DNA of 64,000 nucleotides from Longicatena caecimuris (GTDB lineage Bacteria > Bacillota_I > Bacilli_A > Erysipelotrichales > Erysipelotrichaceae), in the NCBI RefSeq assembly GCF_004341945.1, contig NZ_SMBP01000007.1, positions 62,001-126,000 on the forward strand. The letters are read 5' to 3'. Shown piece after piece: positions 17,974-26,929 of the stretch. The notes beneath the pieces are model-generated. The model made no database searches. It saw only the letters and a program-made list of their open reading frames with translations, and was not told the origin of the DNA. Every line of letters begins with the position of its first letter. The stretch's first letter is position 1. A program made the position numbers and the translations under genes.

Positions 17974-18417
17974 ATGTTAAACGCATTTGAATTATTGTTG
18001 CCACTGATTTTGATCGTATTGATCTCTTTACCTTTGGTGAATGTATTTCGTGGAAAAAAGAGCGCATCAGTGGCCAAACGCCGCATGATTACGCATGTAT
18101 GTTTCTTCTTTGCCATTCTGCTTGGAACAGTATTCTTTGCTGCTACTAAGGCATATGCTGCGACGCAGGATGATATTGCATTGAAGATGGCTGGCTCCAT
18201 CGGTCAGGGTCTGGGCTTTATGGCAGCTGCTTTATCTACCGGACTTTCAGCATTAGGGGCTGGTATCGCCGTAGCTGCTGCAGCACCAGCTGCCATTGGT
18301 GCTTTCTCAGAAAATGAAAAGAACTTTGGTAAATCAATGATCTTTGTTGCCATGGGTGAAGGTGTTGCTATCTATGGTTTGTTGATTTCTATTATTATGA
18401 TCTTCATGAAATTATAA
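17974..18417 (+). CDS. ntpK: V-type ATPase subunit K (rotor ring proteolipid)
   Basis: 147 residues. The C-terminal half is the ring hairpin: a Gly/Ala-rich helix (GLGFMAAALSTGLSALGAGI), the loop ENEKNFG, and a helix with the ion-carrying Glu in MGEGVAIYGLL. The N-terminal half adds two more hydrophobic segments (residues 5-25 and 40-62) without a membrane carboxylate and ends in an AYA cleavage-like site. Whether that half stays in the ring or is removed is unknown. The ion (Na+ or H+) cannot be fixed: no clear Gln/Thr sodium motif is seen. RBS AGGAGG lies before ATG. A tandem repeat array begins within its last codons. Confidence 0.9.
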   Translation: MLNAFELLLPLILIVLISLPLVNVFRGKKSASVAKRRMITHVCFFFAILLGTVFFAATKAYAATQDDIALKMAGSIGQGLGFMAAALSTGLSALGAGIAVAAAAPAAIGAFSENEKNFGKSMIFVAMGEGVAIYGLLISIIMIFMKL

Positions 18418-18596
18418 ATCTTGATGAATTATAAATCTTGATGAATTATAAATCTTGATGAAATTCTAAATCATGATGAAATTCTAAATCATGATGAAGT
18501 TCTAAATCATAATGAAGTTCTAAATCATGGTGTAATTCTAAATCATGGTGAAATTCTATACATGAAGAAATTCTAAATCATGATGATATTCTAAAC
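18403..18596 (+). repeat. Tandem array of 17-18 bp units derived from the ntpK stop region
   Basis: About eleven contiguous units with consensus ATGATGAAATTCTAAATC. The first unit is the end of ntpK itself (ATG AAA TTA TAA ATC). The units have drifted by single bases and one has lost part of its end. Many units contain the closed mini-frame ATG AAA/AAG TTC TAA. Confidence 0.9.
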
Positions 18597-18721
18597 TTAT
18601 TTATACTGCCTTCACAATGCCTTTTCATATATAAAAGGAAGATGATTTCATCTTGTACCATATAGGATGAGACTACTTGTATTGTTGATGTAGGTCGTAT
18701 AGAAAGTAATAAACAGCTGTA

Positions 18722-18738
18722 AGGAAAGGAGCTTTCCT
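18722..18738 (+). promoter_or_regulatory. Hairpin covering the ribosome binding site of ntpG
   Basis: AGGAAAG (18722-18728) and CTTTCCT (18732-18738) form a 7-bp stem with loop GAG, touching the ATG at 18739. The Shine-Dalgarno AAAGGAG lies in the stem and loop, so folding would limit initiation. Confidence 0.55.
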
Positions 18739-19047
18739 ATGAAATTTTACTTGCTCAGTGATAATATTGATACACAGATGGGATTGCGTCTGGCTGGTAT
18801 TGAGGGTGTTGTTGTACATGAGCGCCATGAGGTGCTACAGGCTTTGGAAACAGCCATGCATATGGAAGATGTGGCCATTGTTTTAATGACAACCAAACTG
18901 ATTCAGACATGTCCCGAAGTAATCTCTGAGTTGAAACTAAAACAAAAGAAACCGCTGATTGTTGAGATACCGGATCGTCATGGCTCCGCCAAAATTGGCG
19001 AAACAATTGATGGCTATGTATCCGAGGCAATCGGTGTGAAACTATGA
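18739..19047 (+). CDS. ntpG: V-type ATPase subunit F
   Basis: 102 residues. It begins MKFYLLSDNIDTQMGLRLAGI, and the family pattern continues with a Rossmann-like fold: DVAIVLMTTKL and KKPLIVEIPDRHG, which match subunit F. It binds subunit D in the central rotor stalk and may regulate ATP hydrolysis. It is separated from ntpK by 321 bases that hold the tandem repeat and an untranslated stretch, the only large gap in the operon. The start is fixed by the AAAGGAG in the hairpin before ATG. Confidence 0.9.
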   Translation: MKFYLLSDNIDTQMGLRLAGIEGVVVHERHEVLQALETAMHMEDVAIVLMTTKLIQTCPEVISELKLKQKKPLIVEIPDRHGSAKIGETIDGYVSEAIGVKL

Positions 19048-19058
19048 GGTGTTGAGTG

Positions 19059-19655
19059 ATGCTTGATGAAAAAATGAAACTGGAAGAATATTTTAAAGAA
19101 GAGATACAACGAGTCAGCGACATCCAGATCAGCGGTATTGAACGTGAAATCGAACAAATTCGCAAAAAGACAATCGCCTCTTTGGAACAAAGTGCCCAAA
19201 CTGAGGCCGGTATGCTGAGAGAAACAGAATTGCGTGAAATGCAAAGTGAGCATGCCATTGCTTTAAGCCGTTTGCATGAAGATACTAACCGTAAGCTGAT
19301 GGCAAAGCGTAAAGAGCTGAATGAGGCTGTTTTTGATGAGGTAAAACAACGTATGCTTGCTTATTGTGAAAGTGAAGCATATAAAACAATGCTGTTGGAT
19401 AAGCTTGATAAACTGGCAGAACATGCACAGGAGCATGCGGTTTTGCATATGGCGAAAAAAGATGAACGTTATCTGAAAATGTTATGTGAACGATATGGTC
19501 ATGGGTGTGTCGGTGAAGTGGATGCCAGTATCAGCATTGGTGGATTCTTGCTTGCTTGTGAAGATAGCGGCATTGTCATTGATGAAACATTTGATACGGC
19601 AATTGAGGAACAACGCAGCTGGTTCTATACAAATTCAGGATTATTTATAAAATAA
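19059..19655 (+). CDS. ntpE: V-type ATPase subunit E (peripheral stalk)
   Basis: 198 residues. The N-terminal ~100 are coiled coil; the C-terminal ~100 form the globular head-binding domain, with GGFLLACEDSGIVIDETFDT, which is typical of subunit E. It partners ntpF in the peripheral stalk and binds the top of the A3B3 head. ATG 19059 follows GAGGTG at 7 bases; the GTG at 19056 is less well spaced. It lies 11 bases after ntpG, so it is in the same transcript. Confidence 0.88.
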   Translation: MLDEKMKLEEYFKEEIQRVSDIQISGIEREIEQIRKKTIASLEQSAQTEAGMLRETELREMQSEHAIALSRLHEDTNRKLMAKRKELNEAVFDEVKQRMLAYCESEAYKTMLLDKLDKLAEHAQEHAVLHMAKKDERYLKMLCERYGHGCVGEVDASISIGGFLLACEDSGIVIDETFDTAIEEQRSWFYTNSGLFIK

Positions 19656-19692
19656 CATGTGAATGTAAATTTCGCATGATCGAGGTGATAAT

Positions 19693-21444
19693 GTGAGTGA
19701 AAATGTAATCTATTCCATCAACGGGCCAGTTGTAAAGGTGAAAGATTCAACCGATTTCTCTATGATGGAGAAGGTGTTCGTCGGTCATCAGCGTCTGATG
19801 GGAGAAGTAATATCCATCAGCCGTGAGGCTACGGTCATTCAGGTATATGAATCAACGACTGGATTGAAACCAGGAGAGCCGGTAGAACCTACCGGAAGTC
19901 CGATTTCAGTAACACTGGGGCCGGGAATTTTAAGAAATATCTTTGATGGAATTGAACGTCCATTAAAGGAAATTGCCAAACAATCGGGTGCCTTTATCGC
20001 AACCGGAAGTGATGTGGCTAGCTTAGATGAAGAAGTTTTGTGGGATGTTACCATGAAGGTAAAGGTCGGTGATCATGTCATAGGCGGACAGATTTTTGCG
20101 ACGGTGCCAGAAACGCCATTGATCGAACATCGCTGTATGATTCCGCCAACACTGGAAGGTGAGGTTATTGAAACAGTTTCGAATGGTCAATATAACATTT
20201 TGACATGTATTGCCAAAGTGGCAGATGCACAAGGAGAGGTACATGAGCTGACCTTATGTCAGAAATGGCCTATCAAAACGGCACGTCCAGTGAAACGACG
20301 TTTGCCAATCAGCGTACCGTTGATTACCGGTCAACGTATTTTTGATACCCTATTTCCAATCGCCAAAGGAGGAACAGCCGCAATTCCAGGCGGTTTCGGT
20401 ACCGGAAAAACGATGACACAGCATCAATTGGCAAAATGGTGTGATGCGGATATCATTGTGTATGTCGGCTGTGGAGAACGTGGTAATGAGATGACGCAGG
20501 TTTTAGAGGAATTCTCGGAACTGATTGATCCAAAATCTAATCGTCCGCTGACCGATCGTACCGTCTTGATTGCCAATACGTCTAATATGCCAGTCGCTGC
20601 ACGTGAAGCTAGCATTTATACGGGTTTGACTTTGGCAGAATATTATCGTGATATGGGATATCATGTTGCTATTATGGCCGACTCTACTTCACGATGGGCA
20701 GAGGCATTGCGTGAAATCAGTGGACGTTTGGAAGAAATGCCGGCTGAAGAAGGTTTCCCAGCTTATCTGCCATCTCGTATTTCGCAGTTCTATGAACGTG
20801 CGGGCTATATGGAAACTTTGAATGATGCGACCGGTAGTGTGTCTATCATTGGGGCAGTATCTCCTCAGGGTAATGACTTTAGTGAACCGGTAACCCAGAA
20901 TACCAAGCGATTTGTTCGTTGTTTCTGGGCTTTGGATAAATCTTTAGCATATGCGCGTCACTATTTTGCTATTAACTGGAATGAAAGCTATTCTGAATAT
21001 GTAACAGATTTGTCACGCTGGTACAATAAAAATGTTGATCCGCGTTTCTTACGTGACCGTCAGGAAATCATGTCGTTATTAGCAGAGGAAACAAAATTAA
21101 TGGAAATCGTTAAGCTGATTGGTAGCGATGTTTTACCAGAAGATCAAAAACTGGTAATTGAAATCTGTAAGGTTATTCGAGTTGGCTATCTACAACAGAA
21201 TGCCTTTCATCAAGATGATACGTATGTGCCTTTAGAAAAACAGTTAAAGATGATGGATACAATCTTGTATTTATATCGTCGTTGTAAAGAGGTAATTACG
21301 ACCGGTAAACCACTGCGTCTGGTAATGCAGCTTGGTTTATTTGATAAAGTTACAAAGATGAAATATGATGTGCCGAATGACAATATAGCATTGTTGGATG
21401 AGTATCCGACGATGATTGATTCTGCCATCAGCACCATAGCGTGA
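19693..21444 (+). CDS. ntpA: V-type ATPase catalytic subunit A
   Basis: 583 residues, the standard size. The start is GTG 19693 ([16 protein letters not shown]) behind GAGGTG. The Walker A loop is GGFGTGKT with the catalytic Lys; [16 protein letters not shown] carries the catalytic Glu, and the Walker B Asp is in [20 protein letters not shown]. The non-homologous insert typical of V-type A subunits lies around residues 110-200. It forms the A3B3 head with ntpB and hydrolyses or makes ATP, depending on the ion gradient. No lesions were seen. Confidence 0.97.
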   Translation: MSENVIYSINGPVVKVKDSTDFSMMEKVFVGHQRLMGEVISISREATVIQVYESTTGLKPGEPVEPTGSPISVTLGPGILRNIFDGIERPLKEIAKQSGAFIATGSDVASLDEEVLWDVTMKVKVGDHVIGGQIFATVPETPLIEHRCMIPPTLEGEVIETVSNGQYNILTCIAKVADAQGEVHELTLCQKWPIKTARPVKRRLPISVPLITGQRIFDTLFPIAKGGTAAIPGGFGTGKTMTQHQLAKWCDADIIVYVGCGERGNEMTQVLEEFSELIDPKSNRPLTDRTVLIANTSNMPVAAREASIYTGLTLAEYYRDMGYHVAIMADSTSRWAEALREISGRLEEMPAEEGFPAYLPSRISQFYERAGYMETLNDATGSVSIIGAVSPQGNDFSEPVTQNTKRFVRCFWALDKSLAYARHYFAINWNESYSEYVTDLSRWYNKNVDPRFLRDRQEIMSLLAEETKLMEIVKLIGSDVLPEDQKLVIEICKVIRVGYLQQNAFHQDDTYVPLEKQLKMMDTILYLYRRCKEVITTGKPLRLVMQLGLFDKVTKMKYDVPNDNIALLDEYPTMIDSAISTIA

Positions 21445-21460
21445 AGGAGGTAAATGTACA

Positions 21461-22903
21461 ATGAGTCTACAATATGTAGGATTGCATGAAGTCAATGGAC
21501 CTCTGATTTTTCTGGATCATGTGTTAGATGCCAGCTATGAGGAAATGGTAGAAATCAAGTGCAGTGATGGAACAACGCGTTTAGGTAAGGTCGTTCAGCT
21601 TGAGGGCGACAAGGCAGCAATTCAGGTATTTGAAGGTACAAATGGTTTATCACTAAAAAATACACGAACGAAATTCACAGGGCGGCCAATGGAACTAGCC
21701 TTATCAAAAGAAATACTTGGCCGAACGTTCAATGGTAGTGGACAGCCAATTGATGGCTTGGGTGAAATTTATGCGGAAAAGAGTATGGATATCAATGGAC
21801 AGCCATTGAATCCAGTATCTCGAGTATATCCGCGAAATTATATAAATACCGGTATCAGCAGTATTGATGCCTTGATGACCTTGATTCGTGGGCAAAAACT
21901 GCCAATCTTCTCCGGCTCCGGTATGCCACATAACGAATTGGCAGTACAACTTGTAAAACAAGCAAAGATATCAGATGGAGATGGTAAAAATTTCTGTATC
22001 GTGTTTGCGGCCATGGGGGTAAAAAATGATGTGGCAGATTACTTTAAGCGTTCGTTTGAAGAGGCTGGTGTCATGGAAAAGGTTGTCATGTTTGTCAATC
22101 TAGCAAACGACCCAATCATAGAACGTACGTTAACACCACGTTGCGCGTTAACTGCCGCAGAGTATTTGGCGTATGAGCATGACATGCAGGTATTGGTTAT
22201 CTTAACGGATATCACATCGTATTGTGAGGCACTGCGTGAGTTCTCTAGCAGTAAGGGTGAAATCCCAGGACGGAAAGGTTATCCGGGTTATCTGTATTCT
22301 GACTTGGCTTCCTTATATGAAAGAGCAGGAATCATTAAGGATGCAAAAGGTTCTGTGACACAGATTCCTATTCTGACGATGCCCAATGATGATATTACGC
22401 ATCCAATTCCCGATTTGACTGGTTATATTACAGAAGGGCAAATCGTGTTAGATCGTAATCTGAATCAAATGGGAGTATATCCACCAGTAGGTGTCTTACC
22501 GTCTTTAAGCCGTTTGATGAAGGATGGCATAGGTGAGGGTTATACGCGTAAAGATCATTCTGATGTATCAAATCAGTTGTTTGCAGCATATGCCAAGGTA
22601 CAGGATGCGCGTAGTCTGGCATCCGTTATCGGTGAGGATGAGTTAAGTGATGCAGATAAACAGTATATGGTATTTGGAAATCTATTTGAACAGTATTTCT
22701 TGAATCAAGGTTTTGAGGATAATCGAAGTATTGAAACAACCTTGGATTTAGGTTGGGATCTGATTTCTGTCTTACCTAAAGCGGAACTAGATCGTGTAGA
22801 TAACGAGGTGTTGGAGAAGTTTTATGATCACAAACGTGCTGTGAAACGTTTCAACATCAAAGAGGAACCAATTATCCGTGAACTGGCGAATGAGGGTGAG
22901 TAG
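21461..22903 (+). CDS. ntpB: V-type ATPase regulatory subunit B
   Basis: 480 residues. Family marks are [40 protein letters not shown] split over residues ~128-152, and [32 protein letters not shown]. There is no Walker A lysine, as expected for the non-catalytic subunit: the loop reads SGSGMPHN. It supplies the arginine finger to the A subunit site. ATG follows AAGGAGG, 16 bases after ntpA, and its stop is 2 bases from the start of ntpD. Confidence 0.96.
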   Translation: MSLQYVGLHEVNGPLIFLDHVLDASYEEMVEIKCSDGTTRLGKVVQLEGDKAAIQVFEGTNGLSLKNTRTKFTGRPMELALSKEILGRTFNGSGQPIDGLGEIYAEKSMDINGQPLNPVSRVYPRNYINTGISSIDALMTLIRGQKLPIFSGSGMPHNELAVQLVKQAKISDGDGKNFCIVFAAMGVKNDVADYFKRSFEEAGVMEKVVMFVNLANDPIIERTLTPRCALTAAEYLAYEHDMQVLVILTDITSYCEALREFSSSKGEIPGRKGYPGYLYSDLASLYERAGIIKDAKGSVTQIPILTMPNDDITHPIPDLTGYITEGQIVLDRNLNQMGVYPPVGVLPSLSRLMKDGIGEGYTRKDHSDVSNQLFAAYAKVQDARSLASVIGEDELSDADKQYMVFGNLFEQYFLNQGFEDNRSIETTLDLGWDLISVLPKAELDRVDNEVLEKFYDHKRAVKRFNIKEEPIIRELANEGE

Positions 22904-22905
22904 TC

Positions 22906-23544
22906 ATGGCAAATAAACAGGTATTTCCTACGAAGGGAAATCTGATTGCGACGAAAAAGTCGAATGCGCTGGCTCATATGGGATATGAGCTTATGGATCG
23001 TAAACGGAATATTTTAACGCGTGAAATGATGGGTTTACTGGATGATGTCAAAATGTTACGTGATGAAATAACTGAGACTTATCAACGTGCATATGCGGCT
23101 TTACAGCAAGCGAATATGACGTTGGGTGTTATCAGTGATCTGGTTGAAGCAGTTCCTATCGATAATGGTATACATGTGAGTTATCGCAGTGTCATGGGTG
23201 TTGAAATTCCTAAGATTTCTTATGATAAGCCGGATTATACTTTGAGTTATGGTTTAGAACATGCGAATTCTAAATTGGATTATGCGTATCGCTGCTTTTA
23301 TCGTGTGAAGGAGCTGACCGTTGTTTTGGCGGAGGTTGAGAATAGTGTTTATCGCTTGGCAAATGCTATTTGCAAGGCGCAAAAGCGAGCAAATGCGTTG
23401 AAGAATATCGTGATACCGGATTTTGAAGGAAATATTAAATTCATTAGTGATGCGTTAGAGGAAAAAGAGCGCGAAGAGTTTTCTCGACAGAAGGTTATTA
23501 AAGCAACGAAAGATAAAAAAAGTAGTCAGGAACGGCCTTTGTAG
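22906..23544 (+). CDS. ntpD: V-type ATPase subunit D (central stalk)
   Basis: 212 residues of long coiled-coil helices at both ends with a short central domain, as in rotor axle subunits. It begins with FPTKGNLIATKKSNALAHMG, very close to the family start TK..L..LK..L..A..G, and later has RRTNALKNI-like KRANALKNIVIPDF, which is the subunit D signature. It rotates inside the A3B3 head together with subunit F. ATG lies 2 bases past the ntpB stop behind GAGGGTGAG. Last gene of the operon; no strong terminator with a U tract was seen after it. Confidence 0.93.
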   Translation: MANKQVFPTKGNLIATKKSNALAHMGYELMDRKRNILTREMMGLLDDVKMLRDEITETYQRAYAALQQANMTLGVISDLVEAVPIDNGIHVSYRSVMGVEIPKISYDKPDYTLSYGLEHANSKLDYAYRCFYRVKELTVVLAEVENSVYRLANAICKAQKRANALKNIVIPDFEGNIKFISDALEEKEREEFSRQKVIKATKDKKSSQERPL

Positions 23545-23637
23545 CTGTTCCTGATGATGTTAAAATGCTTTAAATAAAGGGTTTTAAAAGAGCCGTAAAA
23601 AGATTCAAAAAAGTTTTTAAAAAATTGAAAAAAACAC

Positions 23638-23666
23638 TTGCATAAGTAGGAATTATTTGTTATTAT
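23638..23666 (+). promoter_or_regulatory. Promoter of the tRNA cluster
   Basis: TTGCAT, 17 bases, TATTAT, about 45 bases before the first tRNA. Confidence 0.6.
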
Positions 23667-23711
23667 ATTAGGGCACTGATGAAGTGCAAAAGAAAAAATG
23701 GTTTCATAAAT

Positions 23712-23788
23712 GCGCCCATAGCTCAACTGGATAGAGCGTTTGACTACGGATCAAAAGGTTGCGGGTTCGATTCCTACTGGGCGCGCCA
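23712..23788 (+). tRNA. tRNA-Arg(ACG)
   Basis: Acceptor GCGCCCA pairs with TGGGCGC; anticodon stem TTTGA/TCAAA with loop CTACGGA gives anticodon ACG (wobble A likely made inosine by TadA). T-loop TTCGATT. CCA is encoded. First of a seven-gene array. Confidence 0.95.
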
Positions 23789-23795
23789 TTTATAT

Positions 23796-23872
23796 CGGGA
23801 TGTAGCACAGCTTGGTAGTGCACTTGATTTGGGATCAAGGGGTCGCAGGTTCAAATCCTGTCATCCCGACCA
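23796..23872 (+). tRNA. tRNA-Pro(TGG)
   Basis: Acceptor CGGGATG pairs with CATCCCG; anticodon stem CTTGA/TCAAG with loop TTTGGGA, anticodon TGG. CCA is encoded. It lies 7 bases after tRNA-Arg. Confidence 0.95.
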
Positions 23873-23878
23873 TTATTT

Positions 23879-23955
23879 GGCTGGGTAGCTTAGTTGGCTA
23901 GAGCATCCGGTTCATACCCGGAAGGTCGCGAGTTCGAGTCTCGCCCCCGCCACCA
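23879..23955 (+). tRNA. tRNA-Met(CAT), elongator type
   Basis: Anticodon stem TCCGG/CCGGA with loop TTCATAC, anticodon CAT; CCA encoded. The loop and the GGC start fit elongator Met. The acceptor GGCTGGG against CCCCGCC leaves one mismatch, T4 against C69. Confidence 0.85.
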
Positions 23956-23967
23956 ATTTGGCTAAAT

Positions 23968-24044
<77 letters not shown>

Positions 24045-24061
24045 AAATAAAACTATATTTT

Positions 24062-24152
24062 GGAGGAATACCCAAGTGGTTGAAGGGTCCGGTCTTGAAA
24101 ACCGGTAGGTCGGGAAACTGGCGCCTGGGTTCGAATCCCAGTTCCTCCGCCA
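24062..24152 (+). tRNA. tRNA-Ser(TGA)
   Basis: 91 bases with a long variable arm (class II). Acceptor GGAGGAA pairs with TTCCTCC; anticodon stem CCGGT/ACCGG with loop CTTGAAA, anticodon TGA. CCA is encoded. Confidence 0.95.
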
Positions 24153-24196
24153 TTACGTTATTCAAATATGTGAAAACCGAATCGCTCATTAAACAT

Positions 24197-24273
<77 letters not shown>

Positions 24274-24276
24274 AAT

Positions 24277-24352
<76 letters not shown>

Positions 24353-24365
24353 TTTGAATAACTGG

Positions 24366-24392
24366 CCGTCTCTAGATGAGGCGGTTTTTTTT
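24366..24392 (+). terminator. Terminator of the tRNA operon
   Basis: CCGTCTC (24366-24372) pairs with GAGGCGG (24378-24384) including one T-G pair, then eight T residues. Confidence 0.8.
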
Positions 24393-24395
24393 GTG

Positions 24396-24700
24396 TGGAA
24401 TTGAACATTCGGATATGTCCGTTGCTTACATTCCTCATTAACGTCTATTCGAAAAAGTGGCGGGGGAAGGATGCAACATGCACGTGAGGGCTGCTCTGCC
24501 TGTACAATGGCGGAGAAATAAACCTACCGGTTTTCCAATCATGAACATGTTACTTGGGTATGACGTGGCGGGGGCTATTTTCATAACGTTCCCGCGACCT
24601 TGCTTACCCGTATGGATGACAGGATGAACGCAATTTTATGCTCAATTGATCTCGTCAAGTGCACTTCGTTCCTAACAGGGTAGTCAAACGCACATCCATA
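24396..24700 (-). pseudogene. Decayed inverted copy of the tRNA array (Phe-fMet-Ser-Met-Pro-Arg relics)
   Basis: Read on the minus strand, this stretch holds fragments of six of the seven upstream tRNAs in the same transcriptional order, so on the plus strand they appear reversed. Segments (plus coordinates): Phe 24396-24429 (GGAATTGAAC, GTCCGTTGCT), fMet 24458-24500 (GCGGGGGAAGGAT, GGCTGCTCT), Ser 24507-24561 (ATGGCGGAG, ACCTACCGGTTTTC, ACTTGGGTAT), Met 24565-24612 (GTGGCGGGGGC, CGCGACCTT), Pro 24614-24675 (GGATGACAGGAT, TCAAGTGCACT), Arg 24676-24700 (TAGTCAAACGC, ATCCA). Each piece is shorter than a tRNA and lacks a full cloverleaf. No Ile2 relic was found. Confidence 0.85.
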
Positions 24701-24814
24701 ATCGTACACACCTTATTGTATTTCAAAATAGGCGTTACTACGACACGCATAAAAAAAACGATTAAAAGAAAACTTTTTTTCTGATTTATCAGTTAACTAT
24801 ATGAGGAGGCTGCT

Positions 24815-25330
24815 ATGAAAGAACATACAATCATAGAACACATACGACATGGCGATGTGAATGCACTCGATACGTTGATCCGTCAATATTATCCACAGAT
24901 ATATTCCTATGTCTATGCACGTGTCAAACATCGTGATATTGCAGCAGATATTACACAAGAAGTCTTTATCCGTTTCACACAACATATTGACTCCTACACC
25001 TTTCAAGGAAAAACCAAACAATATTTACTAAGAATTGCCATCAATCAGTGCAATAGTTGGTATGCGAAATACAAAGAAATAGCATTGCCGGATGATTTGG
25101 AAATTGCTGATGAAAAAACAGAAGATACATACGATCGACAACGATTGATTTTTTATCTTAACAAATTGCCGGATGAACAAAAAGATGTATTATTGTTAAA
25201 ATACTTTGAACAATTAAAAAGTAAAGAGATTGCAACATTACTAAACATTAGTGAATCTACGGTAAAAACGCGTGTTCGTTTGGGCTTAAAAAAACTTAAA
25301 ACGTATATGAAAAAGGAGGAATGGCTATGA
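24815..25330 (+). CDS. ECF-type RNA polymerase sigma factor
   Basis: 171 residues. Region 2 covers residues ~8-70 (LIRQYYPQIYSYVYARV, then DITQEVFIRF, the core-binding and -10 region). Region 4 covers ~115-165 (LPDEQKDVLLLKYFEQL, then IATLLNISESTVKTRVRLGL, a helix-turn-helix). No region 1 or 3, as in the sigma-70 ECF group. ATG follows GAGGAGG. The operon continues with an unknown membrane protein and an ABC exporter, overlapping by ATGA. The usual job is to turn on a small stress regulon in response to an extracytoplasmic signal; the signal here is unknown. Confidence 0.9.
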   Translation: MKEHTIIEHIRHGDVNALDTLIRQYYPQIYSYVYARVKHRDIAADITQEVFIRFTQHIDSYTFQGKTKQYLLRIAINQCNSWYAKYKEIALPDDLEIADEKTEDTYDRQRLIFYLNKLPDEQKDVLLLKYFEQLKSKEIATLLNISESTVKTRVRLGLKKLKTYMKKEEWL

Positions 25331-26046
25331 GAATACATTGGAAAGAATTGCGGCAATATGATGAAAAGGCAATGGAAAAAACGATAGCACAATGCCAAAC
25401 ACTAATGAAACACAAAGAAAATTGGTTCGTCAGTAAAAAAACAGCCTATCGTCAATTTGCGAAATTAGAAATTAAACGTATAAGTGTAGTATATGGCTTC
25501 TTTTTACTCTGTTTACTATATTTTTTACTTTTTTCAGAACAAATGAAAATCGGAATCGTGTTGCTGTATTATCTGTTACTAGGGTCCTATTTTCTCTATC
25601 AATTATATGAATTTAAAAATAATGATATGGAAGAATTAATGCAGGCACTTCCAATTCATGAAGGTAAACGCTTTATCTTGCATATGTGTACGTTTCTTAT
25701 TATACACCTCATTAGTTTTCTAAGCTTTTCAATAGTTGGCTATCTACGTATGGACATCTCCATGTTAGAAATCATGCAATTAGCCTTAATACCTTTATTC
25801 CTGGCACATGGTTGTATGTTGTTTTTCTTAAACAGAATCAAACGACTTTATACAGCTTTCATCAGCTATATAATATTATTTTTGTTCTTTAGCAATTTCT
25901 TTCATCCAATCTTGATTAACAGTAGTGCACTGCAGTTAGGTTGGATCCAAACACTTATTGTGTCATTGTTCTCTACCGTATTATTTCTGATTGCCGCATA
26001 TCGATATGGCTTAAAATTACAAAGGAGGATTCATTATGGAGCTTAA
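25327..26046 (+). CDS. Membrane protein of unknown function, possible anti-sigma or ABC partner
   Basis: 239 residues. I do not recognise a family. About 55 cytoplasmic N-terminal residues are followed by two close hydrophobic segments (~57-96), a short acidic linker, and four more (~115-220). ATG 25327 overlaps the sigma stop as ATGA and is 7 bases past GGAGG; ATG 25321 would be too close. The gene between an ECF sigma factor and its target operon is often the anti-sigma factor, so the cytoplasmic head could bind the sigma; it could as well be a permease half. Overlaps the next gene by 11 bases. Confidence 0.75.
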   Translation: MRIHWKELRQYDEKAMEKTIAQCQTLMKHKENWFVSKKTAYRQFAKLEIKRISVVYGFFLLCLLYFLLFSEQMKIGIVLLYYLLLGSYFLYQLYEFKNNDMEELMQALPIHEGKRFILHMCTFLIIHLISFLSFSIVGYLRMDISMLEIMQLALIPLFLAHGCMLFFLNRIKRLYTAFISYIILFLFFSNFFHPILINSSALQLGWIQTLIVSLFSTVLFLIAAYRYGLKLQRRIHYGA

Positions 26047-26929
26047 GACACATCATCTCAGCAAATTTTATACAAAAGAAAAGGCAGCGGTTGCCGATGT
26101 GAATCTTGTTTTGCAAGAAGGTATTCATGCTTTATTAGGAGCAAATGGAAGCGGGAAGACAACACTTATGCGGATGTTGTGTGGTATTTTAAAACCAAGT
26201 GAAGGTATAGTTACCTTTAATGCTAAAAATATTATGGAAAATTATGAAGAATACATTCTTCATTTGGGCTATTTACCGCAAAATGCAGGATTTTATATGA
26301 ATTTCACAGTAATTGAATTTCTCCAATATATTGCCGTATTAAAGTGTCTGGAAGCTGATTATGCAAAACGGAAAATTGATGAGCTATTGGAGTTATTACA
26401 TCTAAAAGAACAGTCCAAAAAGAAATTGCGTCAATTATCTGGTGGTATGCTACAACGTGTCGGTATTGCACAGAGCCTGTTAAACCATCCTAAGCTATTG
26501 ATATTGGATGAGCCAAGCAGTGGTTTAGATCCTAAAGAGCGTATTGCCTTGCGCCAGCTATTATCGCGTTTAGCAAAAGATACTATTGTGATTCTTTCAA
26601 CTCATATCGTCAGTGACATAGAAAATATAGCAGATGATATTTTGCTAATGAAAGAAGGGCATATTCTCTTCCAAAAGACAGTAACAGATACATTGCAAGA
26701 ATTAAAAGGACACGTTTATGAATTATTAACAGCAGAAAATGAGCGAGAAATTATTGAAAAAAATTACACAGTAGTGAATTGTAAAAGAGTAAGTGAAGGT
26801 ATCCTGTTTCGTTTGTTAAGTGACGATATGAAAGATAAGCGCTCAATTGTTGTAGAACCAACATTAGATGATGTATATTTATCTTATTTTCATGAGGAGG
26901 CTGAATATGTGGAAACTAATTTGTTATGA
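26036..26929 (+). CDS. ABC transporter ATP-binding protein
   Basis: 297 residues. Walker A GANGSGKTT, signature LSGGMLQRVGIAQS, Walker B LLILDEPSSGLD, and the switch His in ILSTHIV are all present. The last ~70 residues are an extra C-terminal domain seen in CcmA/NatA-like subunits. It drives the membrane protein encoded next, likely an exporter. ATG follows AAAGGAGGATTC and overlaps the preceding gene. Member of the ECF sigma operon. Confidence 0.93.
   Translation: MELKTHHLSKFYTKEKAAVADVNLVLQEGIHALLGANGSGKTTLMRMLCGILKPSEGIVTFNAKNIMENYEEYILHLGYLPQNAGFYMNFTVIEFLQYIAVLKCLEADYAKRKIDELLELLHLKEQSKKKLRQLSGGMLQRVGIAQSLLNHPKLLILDEPSSGLDPKERIALRQLLSRLAKDTIVILSTHIVSDIENIADDILLMKEGHILFQKTVTDTLQELKGHVYELLTAENEREIIEKNYTVVNCKRVSEGILFRLLSDDMKDKRSIVVEPTLDDVYLSYFHEEAEYVETNLL

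Noticed and set aside
18403..18596. CRISPR array
   Set aside because: The 17-18 bp units are contiguous with no unique spacers, sit between two V-ATPase genes, and no cas gene is near.
23679..23888. Plus-strand ORF through tRNA-Arg and tRNA-Pro
   Set aside because: It overlaps two sound tRNA genes and has the usual false-ORF composition.
24396..24700. Functional tRNA genes on the minus strand
   Set aside because: Each fragment lacks parts of the cloverleaf, and no full anticodon arm or intact acceptor stem remains.
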